Numbered from the stretch's first letter, positions 1 through 9,698 are shown. The stretch: DNA of 64,000 nt from Flavobacterium sp. 270 (GCF_004368785.1 NZ_SODM01000007.1:279010-343009), one strand, 5' to 3'. Translations and numbers: made by a program. Notes: generated by a model not told the origin, from the letters alone.

Positions 1-1876
1 TAATATGATTTCCTGGAAAAAGTCCAAACAATTGTGATTGATGACGGTGTTTCGGATCTTTATCGTCCCAGTCAAAATACCATTCCTGTAGATTTCCTTT
101 TTTACCAATTTGATACGGATGTAATTTAGAAAGTGCCGTTTCTAATTTTGTTCTAAAATCTGAATCTGTATTTAGCACTTTTGACGCTTTTATTGTTTTA
201 TCAAAACATTCGCGAATCATTGCCAAATCAGCTGTTCCGCCATATAATGTTGCACCGACAAAACCATCTGCCAGTTTATATTGGTTTTCTGGTGAAGTTG
301 ATGGCGAAGTGATTAAATTTCCGTTTTTATCGGTAACCATCCAGCCTAAAAAGAATTCGGATGCACCTTTCATCAAAGGATAACCTTCTTTTCTTAAATA
401 ATCTTTATCCTGCGTAAAAACATAATGTTCCCAAATGTGTGTACTCAGCCACGCGCCTGCCATTGGCCAGCAAGCCCACATTGGTTCTTCTTTTCCGAAT
501 TGACCAACTGGGTTTGTCATTGCCCAAATATCAGAATTGTGCCCCGCTGCCCAGCCTTCGTTTATGCCGTAAAAAGTCTTTGCAGTGACTTTTCCGGTTA
601 CCGAAAGATTTTTTATAAAGCTCAATAATGGCAGATGCATTTCTGAAAGATTGGTATTTTCTGCCAGCCAGTAATTTTCTTCCACATTAATATTCATGGT
701 ATAATTACTGCTCCACGGCGGATTTAAATACGGATTCCAAATTCCTTGTAAATTGGCCGGAACGCCCATCGTTCTGGAAGAGCTAATTAATAAATAACGA
801 CCGTAATTAAAATACAGAATTTCTAAGTTTTTATCTTCTTCACCGTCGGCATAACGCAATAAACGTTTGTCTGTTGGTAAATCTGGTGCTGTTGTTTTTC
901 CTAAATCTAACTTTACTCTGTTGTAAAAATTCTGATAATCGGCAATGTGGTTTTCTTTTAATTTATCAAATCCTTTTGCAAAGGCATTGTTTAGGTTTTG
1001 CAATGCCGTTCTTACATCATCTACTCCTTCGGTTGCAGGATTTTTGTCAAAACCATTAAAACTTGTTGCGACAGAAACATAGATATAAGCTTCTGTTGCA
1101 TCTTTTAAAGTCAGCGTTGTGTTAGAACCCGTAACTTTTCCGTCTTGATTTTTGATTTGGAGTAAGGTTGTAAATTTTGTTCCTCTTTCTTTTACGTCTT
1201 TGTATTTTGGTAAAACCGTATATCCGGCATTTTCATGAATGGGCGCAGTGCCTGTCATTACCAAAATATTTCCTCTTACTTCGATATTTGAAGTTAATAA
1301 GCTCCTTAAATTAATATCAAAATTTAAAGCGCCTTTTTCACTGCTTGTCAGTTTGATTACCATTATTTGATCTGGCGCCGAAACGAAATATTCGCGGGTA
1401 AATTTTACACCGTCCATTTCATAACTCACTTTTGATGTCGCAGTAGAAAGATCAAGTTCTCTGTAATAATTGCTCGCTTTTCCTTTTTCAAAATTGCTAA
1501 TTTCTAATGTTCCTAAAGGTGCAAATGATTCTGAGTTTTTTCCCTGAAGTTTTTTATTGAGTTCTTCTGCAAGTTTGTAGTCTTCGTTTTTTAAAGCTTC
1601 GCGAATCGCCGGAATATTTTTGTAGGCTTCGGGATTCATGTTTGCGTTTACGGGTTCTCCCGACCAAAGTGTAGCATCGTTTAGATATATTTTATCTAGG
1701 TTAACGCCTCCAAAAACGGTTGCTCCTAATTTTCCATTTCCTAAAACCAAACTTTCTTCAAAGAATTCTGCGGACTGATTGTACCAGAGTTTTTGAGAAG
1801 ATTGGGCTGTGCCTTTTCCACTAAAAGTAATGAATACGAGAAGGAATATTAGTTTTTTTATGAAGTTTGATTTCAT
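1..1876 (-). CDS. GH95 alpha-L-fucosidase, C-terminal part beyond left edge
   Basis: This reading frame is open from the start codon at 1876 to position 1, so the C-terminus is missing from the window. A signal peptide (MKSNFIKKLIFLLVFITF) is followed by the GH95 N-terminal domain containing LVLGNGKLGATVFGG. Further on are GIWNPYLNPPW, the Asn-rich NINVEENYW segment, HIWEHY (the Glu matches the general acid of GH95 fucosidases) and HRHQSQLFGLFPGNH. Known GH95 enzymes invert terminal alpha-1,2-fucose linkages, as on the galactose side chains of xyloglucan. The gene is the last one visible in the locus and would act in the periplasm or at the surface. In-frame ATGs at 1900 and 1915 are alternative starts; 1876 was chosen because it gives the most compact signal peptide. 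The catalytic Asp expected near the C-terminus cannot be checked. Confidence 0.9.
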   Translation of the reverse strand, partial: MKSNFIKKLIFLLVFITFSGKGTAQSSQKLWYNQSAEFFEESLVLGNGKLGATVFGGVNLDKIYLNDATLWSGEPVNANMNPEAYKNIPAIREALKNEDYKLAEELNKKLQGKNSESFAPLGTLEISNFEKGKASNYYRELDLSTATSKVSYEMDGVKFTREYFVSAPDQIMVIKLTSSEKGALNFDINLRSLLTSNIEVRGNILVMTGTAPIHENAGYTVLPKYKDVKERGTKFTTLLQIKNQDGKVTGSNTTLTLKDATEAYIYVSVATSFNGFDKNPATEGVDDVRTALQNLNNAFAKGFDKLKENHIADYQNFYNRVKLDLGKTTAPDLPTDKRLLRYADGEEDKNLEILYFNYGRYLLISSSRTMGVPANLQGIWNPYLNPPWSSNYTMNINVEENYWLAENTNLSEMHLPLLSFIKNLSVTGKVTAKTFYGINEGWAAGHNSDIWAMTNPVGQFGKEEPMWACWPMAGAWLSTHIWEHYVFTQDKDYLRKEGYPLMKGASEFFLGWMVTDKNGNLITSPSTSPENQYKLADGFVGATLYGGTADLAMIRECFDKTIKASKVLNTDSDFRTKLETALSKLHPYQIGKKGNLQEWYFDWDDKDPKHRHQSQLFGLFPGNHI

Positions 1877-2085
1877 AAGCGGATTGTTTTTGGTTTTCAT
1901 TTTAATAGAATTCATTTGTGGATATTGGCATTCACAATATTAGTGGTTTCTATGAAGATAAACATGGATGATTTTTAATTTTTAATGGATGCTTTTGACT
2001 TTTTTAGTGAATTTTTGTTTTGATGTGATGCTGTGGCGATAAATAAGTATTTTCTATGAACTTCTTTTTAAATTTTTAAAACCCA

Positions 2086-2212
2086 ATATGCGCGCGTGAG
2101 GGATAGGAGCAAACTACCGAAGTAGTGCGGATAGCCCGACGCCATCCCGATAAGCGGGCGAATACGCGCAAAGTAGGTTTGCCCGCTTATCGGGATGGGG
2201 TCACGCCCTAAT
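2086..2212. repeat. GC-rich structured intergenic repeat
   Basis: The gap between the GH95 gene and the esterase gene holds a GC-rich element that stands out from the AT-rich surroundings. Two perfect 18-bp arms (2142-2159 and 2181-2198) flank a 21-nt loop. An outer stem pairs GCGTGA (2094-2099) with TCACGC (2201-2206). It ends just past the esterase stop codon, so it would form the 3' end of that message. It resembles a family of structured repeats recalled from Flavobacterium intergenic regions (GTGAGGGATAG...GATAGCCCGA); copy number cannot be judged here. The remainder of the gap (1916-2085) shows nothing recognisable. Confidence 0.75.
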
Positions 2213-2216
2213 GATT

Positions 2217-4163
2217 TTATTTACTGACTTTATATTTTTCGTTTGCAGTTATCATTTCCCAATTATCGGTTCTGAATGGCGATGCGGGAAATTTTTCTTT
2301 GTTGTAAAGATTTATATTCGTGTCGTCGTCTGCCCAGCCGTAATGTACAGCAACGGGATTTTGAACCTGATCGCTGGAAACGATTATTTTATTGTCTTTT
2401 ATTATCGATTTTGCGGCATGAAAAATTTTGTCTTCTCCAGCGATTTCGAAACCTTTTAATTCAGCGTTATTTGGTGTTGATAGTCCGCTTCCAGTATTAT
2501 CGAAAGTCAGAATAATTTGGTTTCCTTTTATTTCCTGAGATTTGTAAGTTGGACCGCTGTAAACTTGTTTTTTACCGTAAACATTATTTAATGCAATTGC
2601 TGCCAAACGTAAACCGACATCTTGTTTGTTGGTTGGGTGAATGTCTTTTGCGTTCCCAATATCGGTTGTAACAGCCATTCCCGTGTTTGGTAATTTTAAG
2701 GTTTCTTGTTGTGCTTCGCGAAGTTCTGCCCAACGGCTTCCTTTTTGGCTGTTGCCGCCAAACTCGTCAAAAGTGGCCAATTGCACAAAGTAGAAAGGAA
2801 AATTGCCTTGTTTGAATTTTGTTCTCCAATCTGTAATCATTAACGGAAATGCTTTTTTGTATTCTTTTGCTCTCCAGACATTGGCCTCGCCCTGATACCA
2901 TAAAACACCTTGAAATGCATACGGAACCAGCGGATTTACCATTGCATTATATAATAATGATGGATAACTATTTGGCGAAAGTGATGTTTTTACGACAATT
3001 ACTCTAAATTTCCAATTTCCGTCAAGCGGAATAACTTTACTTCCGATGGTTAATTTTAAATCTTCTTTTTCTCCGTAAATGCCGCCACCGCCACTGTTGT
3101 CTACAATTCTTACGGCGATTACATTTTTTCCTTCTTTTAAAATATTATCTGGAATTGAGTACACTCTTTTAAGATCGTATTGTGTGTTTTTTCCAACCTC
3201 GATTCCGTTTACATACGTAATGTCTTCGTCGTCGATTTTTGCAAGGCTTAAAATGGCTTTATTTTTTAGGTCTTCGGCAGTTAATGTAATGGTTTTACGC
3301 ATCCAGACTACGCCGTCTAAATCTCCTAGAGGTTGATTTTCCCATAAACTTGGCGTGTTTAGTTGGCCCCAAGCTGTATCGTTGAAATCTAAATCTTTAA
3401 AAGTATTTTCGTTTACTGTACTTACTTCTGTTCCCTGAATCTTTTCGACTCTTTTTTTCATTTTTTGCGCGTACATTTTTGAGATCGAATCCATGTTTAA
3501 AACCGGAACATCTGCAATCATAGCTTTAAATTCATTGCTGTTTTGAAATGCTTCGCGACTTGTCCAGGTTTCTACGTTTGTGCCTCCCCAGGAAGTGTTG
3601 ATGATTCCGATTGGGATTTTTAATTCTGCATATAATTTTTTAGCGAAAAAATAACCTACTGCTGTAAAATTGCCAACGTTTTCTTTGTTGGAAACTTCCC
3701 ATTTTGCCGATTTTAAATCGTCTTTTGGCTTTCCGCTTAAATCTTGTGCAACACCAAAATGACGAATCATTGGATAATTTGAATCTGCAATTTCTTTCTG
3801 GGCATTTATGGTTTTAAAAACCTGAAATTCCATATTCGATTGTCCGCTGCAAATCCAGACTTCGCCAACCAAAACATCTTTTATTGTGATTTTGTTTTTT
3901 CCTGTAATGATTAATTCGAATGGACCGCCGGCTTTTTCGGCATTTAAATTTACGATCCATTTTCCGTTTTTGTCGGCTTGAATGGTTTTGGTTTGTTTGT
4001 TGAATTTAACTTCGACTTTTTCATTTGGATCTGCCCAGCCCCAAACCGGAATTTCTTTATTGCGCTGCAAAACCATTCCGTCTGAAAAAACCAAAGGCAT
4101 TTTTACATTTGCATTTGCAATTATGCTGACGAATAAAAAAAGAAAGATTATTTGCTTTTTCAT
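2217..4163 (-). CDS. sialate O-acetylesterase-family carbohydrate esterase
   Basis: This 648-residue secreted SGNH-type esterase has a signal peptide at residues 1-18. The block VWICSGQSNMEF carries the nucleophile Ser109 in GQSNM, and a late DIHP motif supplies the Asp/His pair. Between them sits a jelly-roll insertion (VVWMRKTITL ... DITYVNGIEVG) like the ligand-binding fold seen in this family and in beta-galactosidases. The family removes O-acetyl esters from sugars. Next to GH5, GH31, GH2 and GH95 genes the likely substrate is O-acetylated xyloglucan side chains rather than sialic acid, since no sialidase or sialate catabolism gene is present. That substrate is inferred from context. Confidence 0.85.
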   Translation of the reverse strand: MKKQIIFLFLFVSIIANANVKMPLVFSDGMVLQRNKEIPVWGWADPNEKVEVKFNKQTKTIQADKNGKWIVNLNAEKAGGPFELIITGKNKITIKDVLVGEVWICSGQSNMEFQVFKTINAQKEIADSNYPMIRHFGVAQDLSGKPKDDLKSAKWEVSNKENVGNFTAVGYFFAKKLYAELKIPIGIINTSWGGTNVETWTSREAFQNSNEFKAMIADVPVLNMDSISKMYAQKMKKRVEKIQGTEVSTVNENTFKDLDFNDTAWGQLNTPSLWENQPLGDLDGVVWMRKTITLTAEDLKNKAILSLAKIDDEDITYVNGIEVGKNTQYDLKRVYSIPDNILKEGKNVIAVRIVDNSGGGGIYGEKEDLKLTIGSKVIPLDGNWKFRVIVVKTSLSPNSYPSLLYNAMVNPLVPYAFQGVLWYQGEANVWRAKEYKKAFPLMITDWRTKFKQGNFPFYFVQLATFDEFGGNSQKGSRWAELREAQQETLKLPNTGMAVTTDIGNAKDIHPTNKQDVGLRLAAIALNNVYGKKQVYSGPTYKSQEIKGNQIILTFDNTGSGLSTPNNAELKGFEIAGEDKIFHAAKSIIKDNKIIVSSDQVQNPVAVHYGWADDDTNINLYNKEKFPASPFRTDNWEMITANEKYKVSK

Positions 4164-4180
4164 AGTTGTAAATTGTTTTA

Positions 4181-4258
4181 AACCATATAAGTGATATAAG
4201 AAAATTTAAGTTTAGATTCAATTCTGCGCTTATGTTTTCTTATATCACTTATATGGTT
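4181..4258. repeat. hairpin repeat, copy 1 (ATATAAGTGAT type)
   Basis: Perfect 24-bp inverted arms (4181-4204 and 4235-4258) begin AACCATATAAGTGAT and enclose a 30-nt loop. The element fills the gap between the GH5 and esterase genes and is followed on the plus side by a T-rich run. A second copy of the same arm sequence lies at 5541-5606. It could act as a processing or stability hairpin, an attenuator, or a mobile palindrome. Confidence 0.85.
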
Positions 4259-4273
4259 AATTTATTTATTTTT

Positions 4274-5509
4274 TTACTGCAAGCCTTCTATCATGGCGCT
4301 TAATGCCTGAGTATCGAAGACAGTATTGTTACTTCTATTGATAATTCCAAAACCATTGTTACCAAGATTTCCTTCGTCCCAATAAAAAGGTAATAAGCCA
4401 TTTGCTTTTGCTTGTTTTACAACCGTTTTAAGATAATAGGCTCTAGATTTTAGATGTAAAGTTAACGCATCTCCGGTTAAACTCGATCTGCGGATTGCTC
4501 CAAATTCTCCTAACAAAACCGGAATTCCTTTGTCTACAAATTGAGTTTTCATTAATTTAAAATTCTTTTCTAAATCGGCTTCTTCTCCCCAAGTTGCATT
4601 TCGCTCTGTATCGGTTGTCGAGTGATAATTGGCTCCCCAATAATAAAACATTTTTCCCCAAGATTCGTCTTTGGTTAAACCTCCAAAATTCCACGGTGCA
4701 TAATAATGAACTTCGACCATCATTCGGCTTGTGGCTTTATCAGTTGGTAATGTTGTCATTAATTTATTGGTTTTTTCGATGTCTGTTGTTGGACCTTGAA
4801 CTACTAATGTACGATATGAGTTTTTTCCGCCTGTAGAACGAACGGCATCTATAAAAGTTTGGTGATAAGATGTTAAAACTGCCATTTGTGTCGCATCTTC
4901 AACTGCTGGTTCGTTGGCGCTTGCAAAAAGTAAATGTTCGTCAAAGCCGCGTAAAGTTGTTGCGATTTGTTCCCAAAAGGCTTTTTGTTTGGCGTTGTTT
5001 TCTACTTTTTTGGCTTCGGTAATATTGTTTTCCAGCCAGCCACCGTCCCAGTGAATGTTAACAACAACATACATATCATTGTCTACACAGTATTGCACGA
5101 CTTCTTTGACTCTGTTTAGCCAATCAGCTTTGATCTTTGCTGTTGATGAGTTTTCCATATTTTGATTCCAGGAACATGGAATTCTTATGGCATTAAAACC
5201 ATTTGCTTTTACGGCATCAATTAAGGATTTGGTTACTTTTGGATTTCCCCATGCAGTTTCTCCGCCGGTTGCTTCTAAAGTATTACCAATATTCCAGCCG
5301 AGTTTTATTTTTGATGCTAATTGTACGGCTGTACTTCCCATTCCTGATGCATCTGCCGGAATTGGATTTGTATTGTAACTCGGATATAATCCAACTGTTT
5401 CCGGAACTGTTATTTCTGCTGTTTCTTTATCTGAACTGCAGGCAAAAACACCTCCAAAAAAGATAAAAAACACGGCAGTTATGAAGTAATCTTTGATTGT
5501 TTTTTTCAT
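4274..5509 (-). CDS. GH5 endo-beta-glucanase / endo-xyloglucanase (lipoprotein)
   Basis: This 411-residue protein has a lipoprotein signal with Cys24 (FGGVFACSS), so it is probably anchored at the outer membrane. The catalytic GH5 barrel spans about residues 60-400. Visible motifs are GWNIGNTLEA, NAIRIPCSW, VVVNIHWDGGW, the acid/base Glu200 in ASANEP, the VEVHYY strand, and the nucleophile Glu335 in LLGEFG. The pattern resembles subfamily 4, which includes endo-xyloglucanases and endo-glucanases. With GH31 and SusCD neighbours it is the best candidate for the backbone-cleaving enzyme of the locus. The subfamily assignment is by eye. Hairpin repeats flank both ends of the gene. Confidence 0.9.
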   Translation of the reverse strand: MKKTIKDYFITAVFFIFFGGVFACSSDKETAEITVPETVGLYPSYNTNPIPADASGMGSTAVQLASKIKLGWNIGNTLEATGGETAWGNPKVTKSLIDAVKANGFNAIRIPCSWNQNMENSSTAKIKADWLNRVKEVVQYCVDNDMYVVVNIHWDGGWLENNITEAKKVENNAKQKAFWEQIATTLRGFDEHLLFASANEPAVEDATQMAVLTSYHQTFIDAVRSTGGKNSYRTLVVQGPTTDIEKTNKLMTTLPTDKATSRMMVEVHYYAPWNFGGLTKDESWGKMFYYWGANYHSTTDTERNATWGEEADLEKNFKLMKTQFVDKGIPVLLGEFGAIRRSSLTGDALTLHLKSRAYYLKTVVKQAKANGLLPFYWDEGNLGNNGFGIINRSNNTVFDTQALSAMIEGLQ

Positions 5510-5540
5510 TTTAAACTTAAAATTTGGTTTGCTTAATTTA

Positions 5541-5606
5541 AACCATATAAGTGATGTAAGGAATTATAAGTTTGGTTTTAAATGAACTTATATCACTTAT
5601 ATGGTT
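5541..5606. repeat. hairpin repeat, copy 2 (ATATAAGTGAT type)
   Basis: The arms at 5541-5560 and 5587-5606 repeat the sequence of the 4181-4258 hairpin. There is one G/A change that still allows a G-U pair, and the loop is a different 26-nt sequence. It lies between the GH3 stop and the GH5 start. The same arm with different loops in two successive gaps argues for selection on, or spread of, the palindrome itself. Confidence 0.85.
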
Positions 5607-5617
5607 TTAAAAAAAAA

Positions 5618-7855
5618 TTACTTGATTGTTACCGGGATTTCTTTTTTGATGTCTCTTGAAGAATTTCCTAGTTTCAGAATGTATTTTCCGGGTTCAACGG
5701 TCCATTTTTTAGTCGCAACATCGTAATATGCTAATTCTTTTACCGGAACTTTTATTGTTACTGTATTCGAACTTCCTGCTTTTACGTCTGTTTTTTGGAA
5801 ACCTTTAAGTTCTTGCGCTGCACGTGTAATTTTTGAACCTGATTTTGAAGAATACAATTGTACTACTTCTTTTCCGTCAACTTTTCCGGTGTTTTTTACT
5901 TCAACAGAAACTTCAATTACATCGTTTTGTGCGTATTCTGTTTTGTCTGCTTTAGCATTATCAAAAGAAAAAGTGGTGTACGATAATCCGAATCCGAAAG
6001 GATATAATGGTGCTATATTTTTGGTATCAAACCAACGGTAACCGATCAAAATTCCTTCGACATAATTTACGATTTTATCTCCAGGGAAACTTTTTGTAGC
6101 GTGTGCAGGAGAATCCATAATGTTTTTAGGCATTGTCCACGGCAATTTTCCTGACGGATTTACTTTTCCTAACAATACATCTGCTAATGCATTTCCGCCT
6201 TCAGAACCATTAAACCAGCTCCAAACCAAAGCTTTCGTTTTTTGACTTACTTCATTTACATCAAAAGGAGCGCCGGCAATCATAACAACGATTGTTCTTG
6301 GGTTTACTGCCATTACTTTTTTGATTAATTCTTCTTGTCCAAAAGGCAAATGTAAATCTCTACGATCTGAAGCTTCTGTTTCGTAATCGCGGTTTGAACC
6401 TGCAAAAATGATTGCAACATCAGAATTTTTAGCGGCTTCTACTGCTTCCTGAACTTTTGCATCATCCAATTTATCGATTGTAACTGGTCCTGTAGAAGTA
6501 ATATTTCCTAAGTTTCCTTTATTTCTTTCGTCATAACGCTCTAAATATCCTTCTGCATAATTAATTTTTATTGAAGAAGGCAATCTGTTTTTAAGACCAT
6601 CAAGCGGTGTAACTTCTCTTTTTGTTTTTACTCCGGCACCAAATCCGCCAAGTGCATTTTTCTTGGTTGCGTTGTTCCCGATTACGGCAATCGATTTTAC
6701 GCCGTCCAATTTTAATGGAAGCGTATTGTTTTCGTTTTTCAACAATACAATTGCTTCTGCTGCAATTTTGTATGCATCTTGATAATGTGCTTCTGTTGCA
6801 ATACTTCCCTTTGCACGCGTTCCGCCTCCCATTGCTTTAACTTGAAATAAAACTCTCAAAATACGTTTTACATGCAGATTAATTTCAGCTTCAGAAACTT
6901 CTCCAGATTTTACTGCTGCTAATAATTTATCGGCAAGAAAAAATTCATTGAACGGTTTTGGAGTTCCCATTTCGATATCCAAACCATTTTTTAATGTTTT
7001 TGCTGTAGAATGTACTGCAGCCCAATCTGAAACTACAATTCCTTTAAATCCCCATTCGTCACGAAGGATTTTATTCAGCATATAATCGTTTTCACATAGA
7101 TATTCGCCTCTAAATTTGTTGTAAGCGCCCATTATAGCATACGATTTTGCTTCTTTTATTGAAGCTTCAAATGCTGGAAGATAAATTTCGCGAAGTGTAC
7201 GTTCGTCAATTTGTACATCGACAAAATCACGATTCGTTTCCTGATTGTTTGCTGCGAAATGTTTTACACACGCCATAACGTCTTTTTCCTGCAAACCAAC
7301 GATCAACGGCACCGCAATTTTTTTATTCAAAAACGGATCTTCAGACATATATTCATACGTACGTCCTCCAAGCGGCGTTCTTACCATATTTATGGCTGGC
7401 GAAAGTAACATGTCTTTGTCTCTGGCACGTAATTCTTCTCCTAAACTGGCTCCGAAAGTATGTGCCATCGCAGTATTAAAAGTTGCTGCCAAAGCACCGC
7501 CCGCAGGATAATAAGTTGCAAAATCATTTGTTAATCCAGCTGGCGCCCAGTTGTCGCGCGAGATTTCTTCACGAACTCCCAAAGGTCCGTCTGCCATTTT
7601 TAATTCTGGAATTCCTAAACGTTTTACGCCAGCGTTGGCAAACATACTATTACCGTGAAGCATTCCAACTTTTTCTTCGATTGTCATTTGAGCAATCAAT
7701 TTGTCTATTTCGGCATCATGTTCAGTACCGATTTCTTTTCCTATATATTCTTCGGTCTGTGCTGCTTCTGAAGTCGTAGATTGCGTATCGTTTTTACAAG
7801 ATGCAAATAATACAAAAGTCAATGCTGCCGAAAGGTATATCATTTTGTTTTTCAT
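5618..7855 (-). CDS. GH3 beta-glucosidase (lipoprotein)
   Basis: This 745-residue GH3 enzyme has a lipobox Cys20 (LFASCKN). The N-terminal barrel contains MADGPLGVR, the KHF segment near residue 199, and the nucleophile Asp277 in GIVVSDWAAVH. The second domain follows (IAVIGNNA, IIFAGSNRDYETEASDRRDL), and the protein ends in a fibronectin type III-like domain (EVKNTGKVDGKEVVQLY). Length and architecture are typical for three-domain bacterial GH3 beta-glucosidases. In this locus it would remove backbone glucose from de-xylosylated oligosaccharides. GH3 also includes beta-xylosidases, so the sugar specificity is inferred from context. Confidence 0.92.
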   Translation of the reverse strand: MKNKMIYLSAALTFVLFASCKNDTQSTTSEAAQTEEYIGKEIGTEHDAEIDKLIAQMTIEEKVGMLHGNSMFANAGVKRLGIPELKMADGPLGVREEISRDNWAPAGLTNDFATYYPAGGALAATFNTAMAHTFGASLGEELRARDKDMLLSPAINMVRTPLGGRTYEYMSEDPFLNKKIAVPLIVGLQEKDVMACVKHFAANNQETNRDFVDVQIDERTLREIYLPAFEASIKEAKSYAIMGAYNKFRGEYLCENDYMLNKILRDEWGFKGIVVSDWAAVHSTAKTLKNGLDIEMGTPKPFNEFFLADKLLAAVKSGEVSEAEINLHVKRILRVLFQVKAMGGGTRAKGSIATEAHYQDAYKIAAEAIVLLKNENNTLPLKLDGVKSIAVIGNNATKKNALGGFGAGVKTKREVTPLDGLKNRLPSSIKINYAEGYLERYDERNKGNLGNITSTGPVTIDKLDDAKVQEAVEAAKNSDVAIIFAGSNRDYETEASDRRDLHLPFGQEELIKKVMAVNPRTIVVMIAGAPFDVNEVSQKTKALVWSWFNGSEGGNALADVLLGKVNPSGKLPWTMPKNIMDSPAHATKSFPGDKIVNYVEGILIGYRWFDTKNIAPLYPFGFGLSYTTFSFDNAKADKTEYAQNDVIEVSVEVKNTGKVDGKEVVQLYSSKSGSKITRAAQELKGFQKTDVKAGSSNTVTIKVPVKELAYYDVATKKWTVEPGKYILKLGNSSRDIKKEIPVTIK

Positions 7856-7956
7856 AGATAATAGTTAGATTTTTTAGCTTTAAAGATTCTGAATCCTCAC
7901 TCCACCTCTTTAAATACAGTTAATAATTTATTGTTTTTGTGGTTTTTTGTGGTCTA

Positions 7957-9513
7957 TTATTGTTTAATAAAATTAAGAAATACAACGTCATTTTCTTTAA
8001 TTTTAAATTCTCTACTAAACGTTCCTTTTGTGTCAATTGTAACTTTTTCTGTTGAAATTGGTGCGCCGTTATTTTTGGTTTTTATTGAATTTACCTGCTG
8101 GCGAGTTAATTGGCTTGGTTTATTCATAGCCAGATAATCCGCGTAAGCGTCGTTTACTTTATAACCAACTTTGTAAATTTCTAAAGTATATTTTCCTTTT
8201 TGCAATCCGTCAATTTCAATTTTCACCGTTCCTTTTTCTTTTGATGGAAGATCCTGAACATAATACGTTTGATTCCAAACTTTTTCTCCGGGATGCGTAT
8301 TTGTAAAATCCCAAAACAAAAGCTGTACATTACCTTTTACATTTTTTGATGCCCAAGAAGAAGTATCTTGATTTTGAAGTTCTGTTTCGCCCAATTTATT
8401 TAGTAATGAATAAGAAAAATAAGCCGGTTTTTTAATTCCTTGCGTACTTAGTAAACCAAAACCGCCGTGAAAAGGTGTGAATCTTGGACCTGCTTCTTCA
8501 AAAATATCGGTAAAAACCCAATACGACATAGAGTTTGCAGCATTGCCAACTTGTTTTAATTTCTGCAGAATATAAGCGGCAGAGTGGTAACTATCGTGAA
8601 TTGGATCTGCGGGCGTATAAGAGGAACTCCATTCTGTGTAATGCAATTCTAAATTTGGTTTAGCCGAATTGCTAATCTGCTTGCGCGAATTGATAACGTC
8701 ACCGCTAATACTATTTTGATCTTGACTTAGAACTGTTCCAGAAGTTCCGAATTCGTCTAAATATCCTTGATTTACGCCATAAGTATGTGTCGAAATAAAA
8801 TCTAACGGAACATTATTTTTTGCACAAAAATCAATCGTTTCGGGAACCCATCCTGCTCCGGCTGTTGCTGGTCCGCCTACTTTGTAAGCTGGATTTACGG
8901 TTTTAATACCGCGTGCTGCATATTCGTATAATTTGAAATAATCGGCTTGTGTTCCTGTCCAAAATCCCGGTGAAAGATTGGGTTCGTTCCAAACTTCAAA
9001 ATACCATGTTTTTACTTCTTCATCTCCATAACGTTCTTTAAAATGCTGTGTTAGATTTTTTATTAAATCTTCCCATTTTTTATAATCTTTTGGTGGCGTA
9101 ACATTGCCGCGCCACCAAAAAATGGTTTCTTTTCCGCTCGCTAATGCATTTGGCATAAAACCTAATTCTACAAATGGTTTCATTTTTAGACTCACAATAT
9201 AATCGAATAAAACATCAACGTATTGATAATTGTATTCTGGATTTCCTTTTGAATCTTCTCTGTAAACCGCCATATCATCAGACAATAAACCATGAAACCG
9301 AATGTATTTAAAATCACATTCTTTTTTCACTAATGCCAATTGTTGCTGCCAGTCTGCACGAAGTCCTTCATTTGCTCTTCCGGCACCAATGCATTCTTTG
9401 AACATGGTGTTTAATTTCCCAGCCGATTTGTTGTAATCAACTTTTATAATTCGGTTTTGACCAATTAAGTGGACTGAACTAATTAAAACTACTGCTATTA
9501 AAAGTTTTTTCAT
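7957..9513 (-). CDS. GH39-family glycosidase
   Basis: This 518-residue protein has a signal peptide at residues 1-19. The clan GH-A barrel carries the acid/base Glu177 in YFEVWNEPNLSPGFW and the putative nucleophile Glu294 in LHYTEWSSSY, followed by a C-terminal beta domain. Motif spacing fits GH39, a family of beta-xylosidases and alpha-L-iduronidases that also has some alpha-L-arabinofuranosidase-like members. In this locus it could remove a xylosyl or arabinosyl cap from side chains, but the activity cannot be told from sequence alone. It lies between GH3 and GH97 on the same strand, separated from GH97 by a large hairpin element. Confidence 0.82.
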   Translation of the reverse strand: MKKLLIAVVLISSVHLIGQNRIIKVDYNKSAGKLNTMFKECIGAGRANEGLRADWQQQLALVKKECDFKYIRFHGLLSDDMAVYREDSKGNPEYNYQYVDVLFDYIVSLKMKPFVELGFMPNALASGKETIFWWRGNVTPPKDYKKWEDLIKNLTQHFKERYGDEEVKTWYFEVWNEPNLSPGFWTGTQADYFKLYEYAARGIKTVNPAYKVGGPATAGAGWVPETIDFCAKNNVPLDFISTHTYGVNQGYLDEFGTSGTVLSQDQNSISGDVINSRKQISNSAKPNLELHYTEWSSSYTPADPIHDSYHSAAYILQKLKQVGNAANSMSYWVFTDIFEEAGPRFTPFHGGFGLLSTQGIKKPAYFSYSLLNKLGETELQNQDTSSWASKNVKGNVQLLFWDFTNTHPGEKVWNQTYYVQDLPSKEKGTVKIEIDGLQKGKYTLEIYKVGYKVNDAYADYLAMNKPSQLTRQQVNSIKTKNNGAPISTEKVTIDTKGTFSREFKIKENDVVFLNFIKQ

Positions 9514-9534
9514 CTGAAAATGGTTTGTTTTTTT

Positions 9535-9698
9535 GCCACAGATTAAAAGGATTTTTTCTTTTCTCTCGCAGATTTAGCAGATCATGCAGATTTAAATCTT
9601 TTTAACTGTGTATATATTTTTTACTCAGAAAAAATCTCTATGATCTGCTAAATCTGCGAGAGCATAAAAAAATCTTTTTAATCATTTTAATCTGTGGC
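9535..9698. repeat. nested 164-nt inverted repeat
   Basis: Outer arms GCCACAGATTAAAA (9535-9548) and its complement (9685-9698) enclose perfect 23-bp inner arms (9563-9585 and 9640-9662). The inner arms contain repeated GCAGATTTAGCAGATC words. The whole GH97-GH39 gap can fold into one long stem. Function is unknown; it could stabilise or punctuate the polycistronic enzyme message. Confidence 0.8.

Noticed and set aside
2217..4163. True sialic-acid esterase role for the SGNH enzyme
   Set aside because: No sialidase or sialate catabolism gene is present in the locus; O-acetylated xyloglucan fits the neighbours better.
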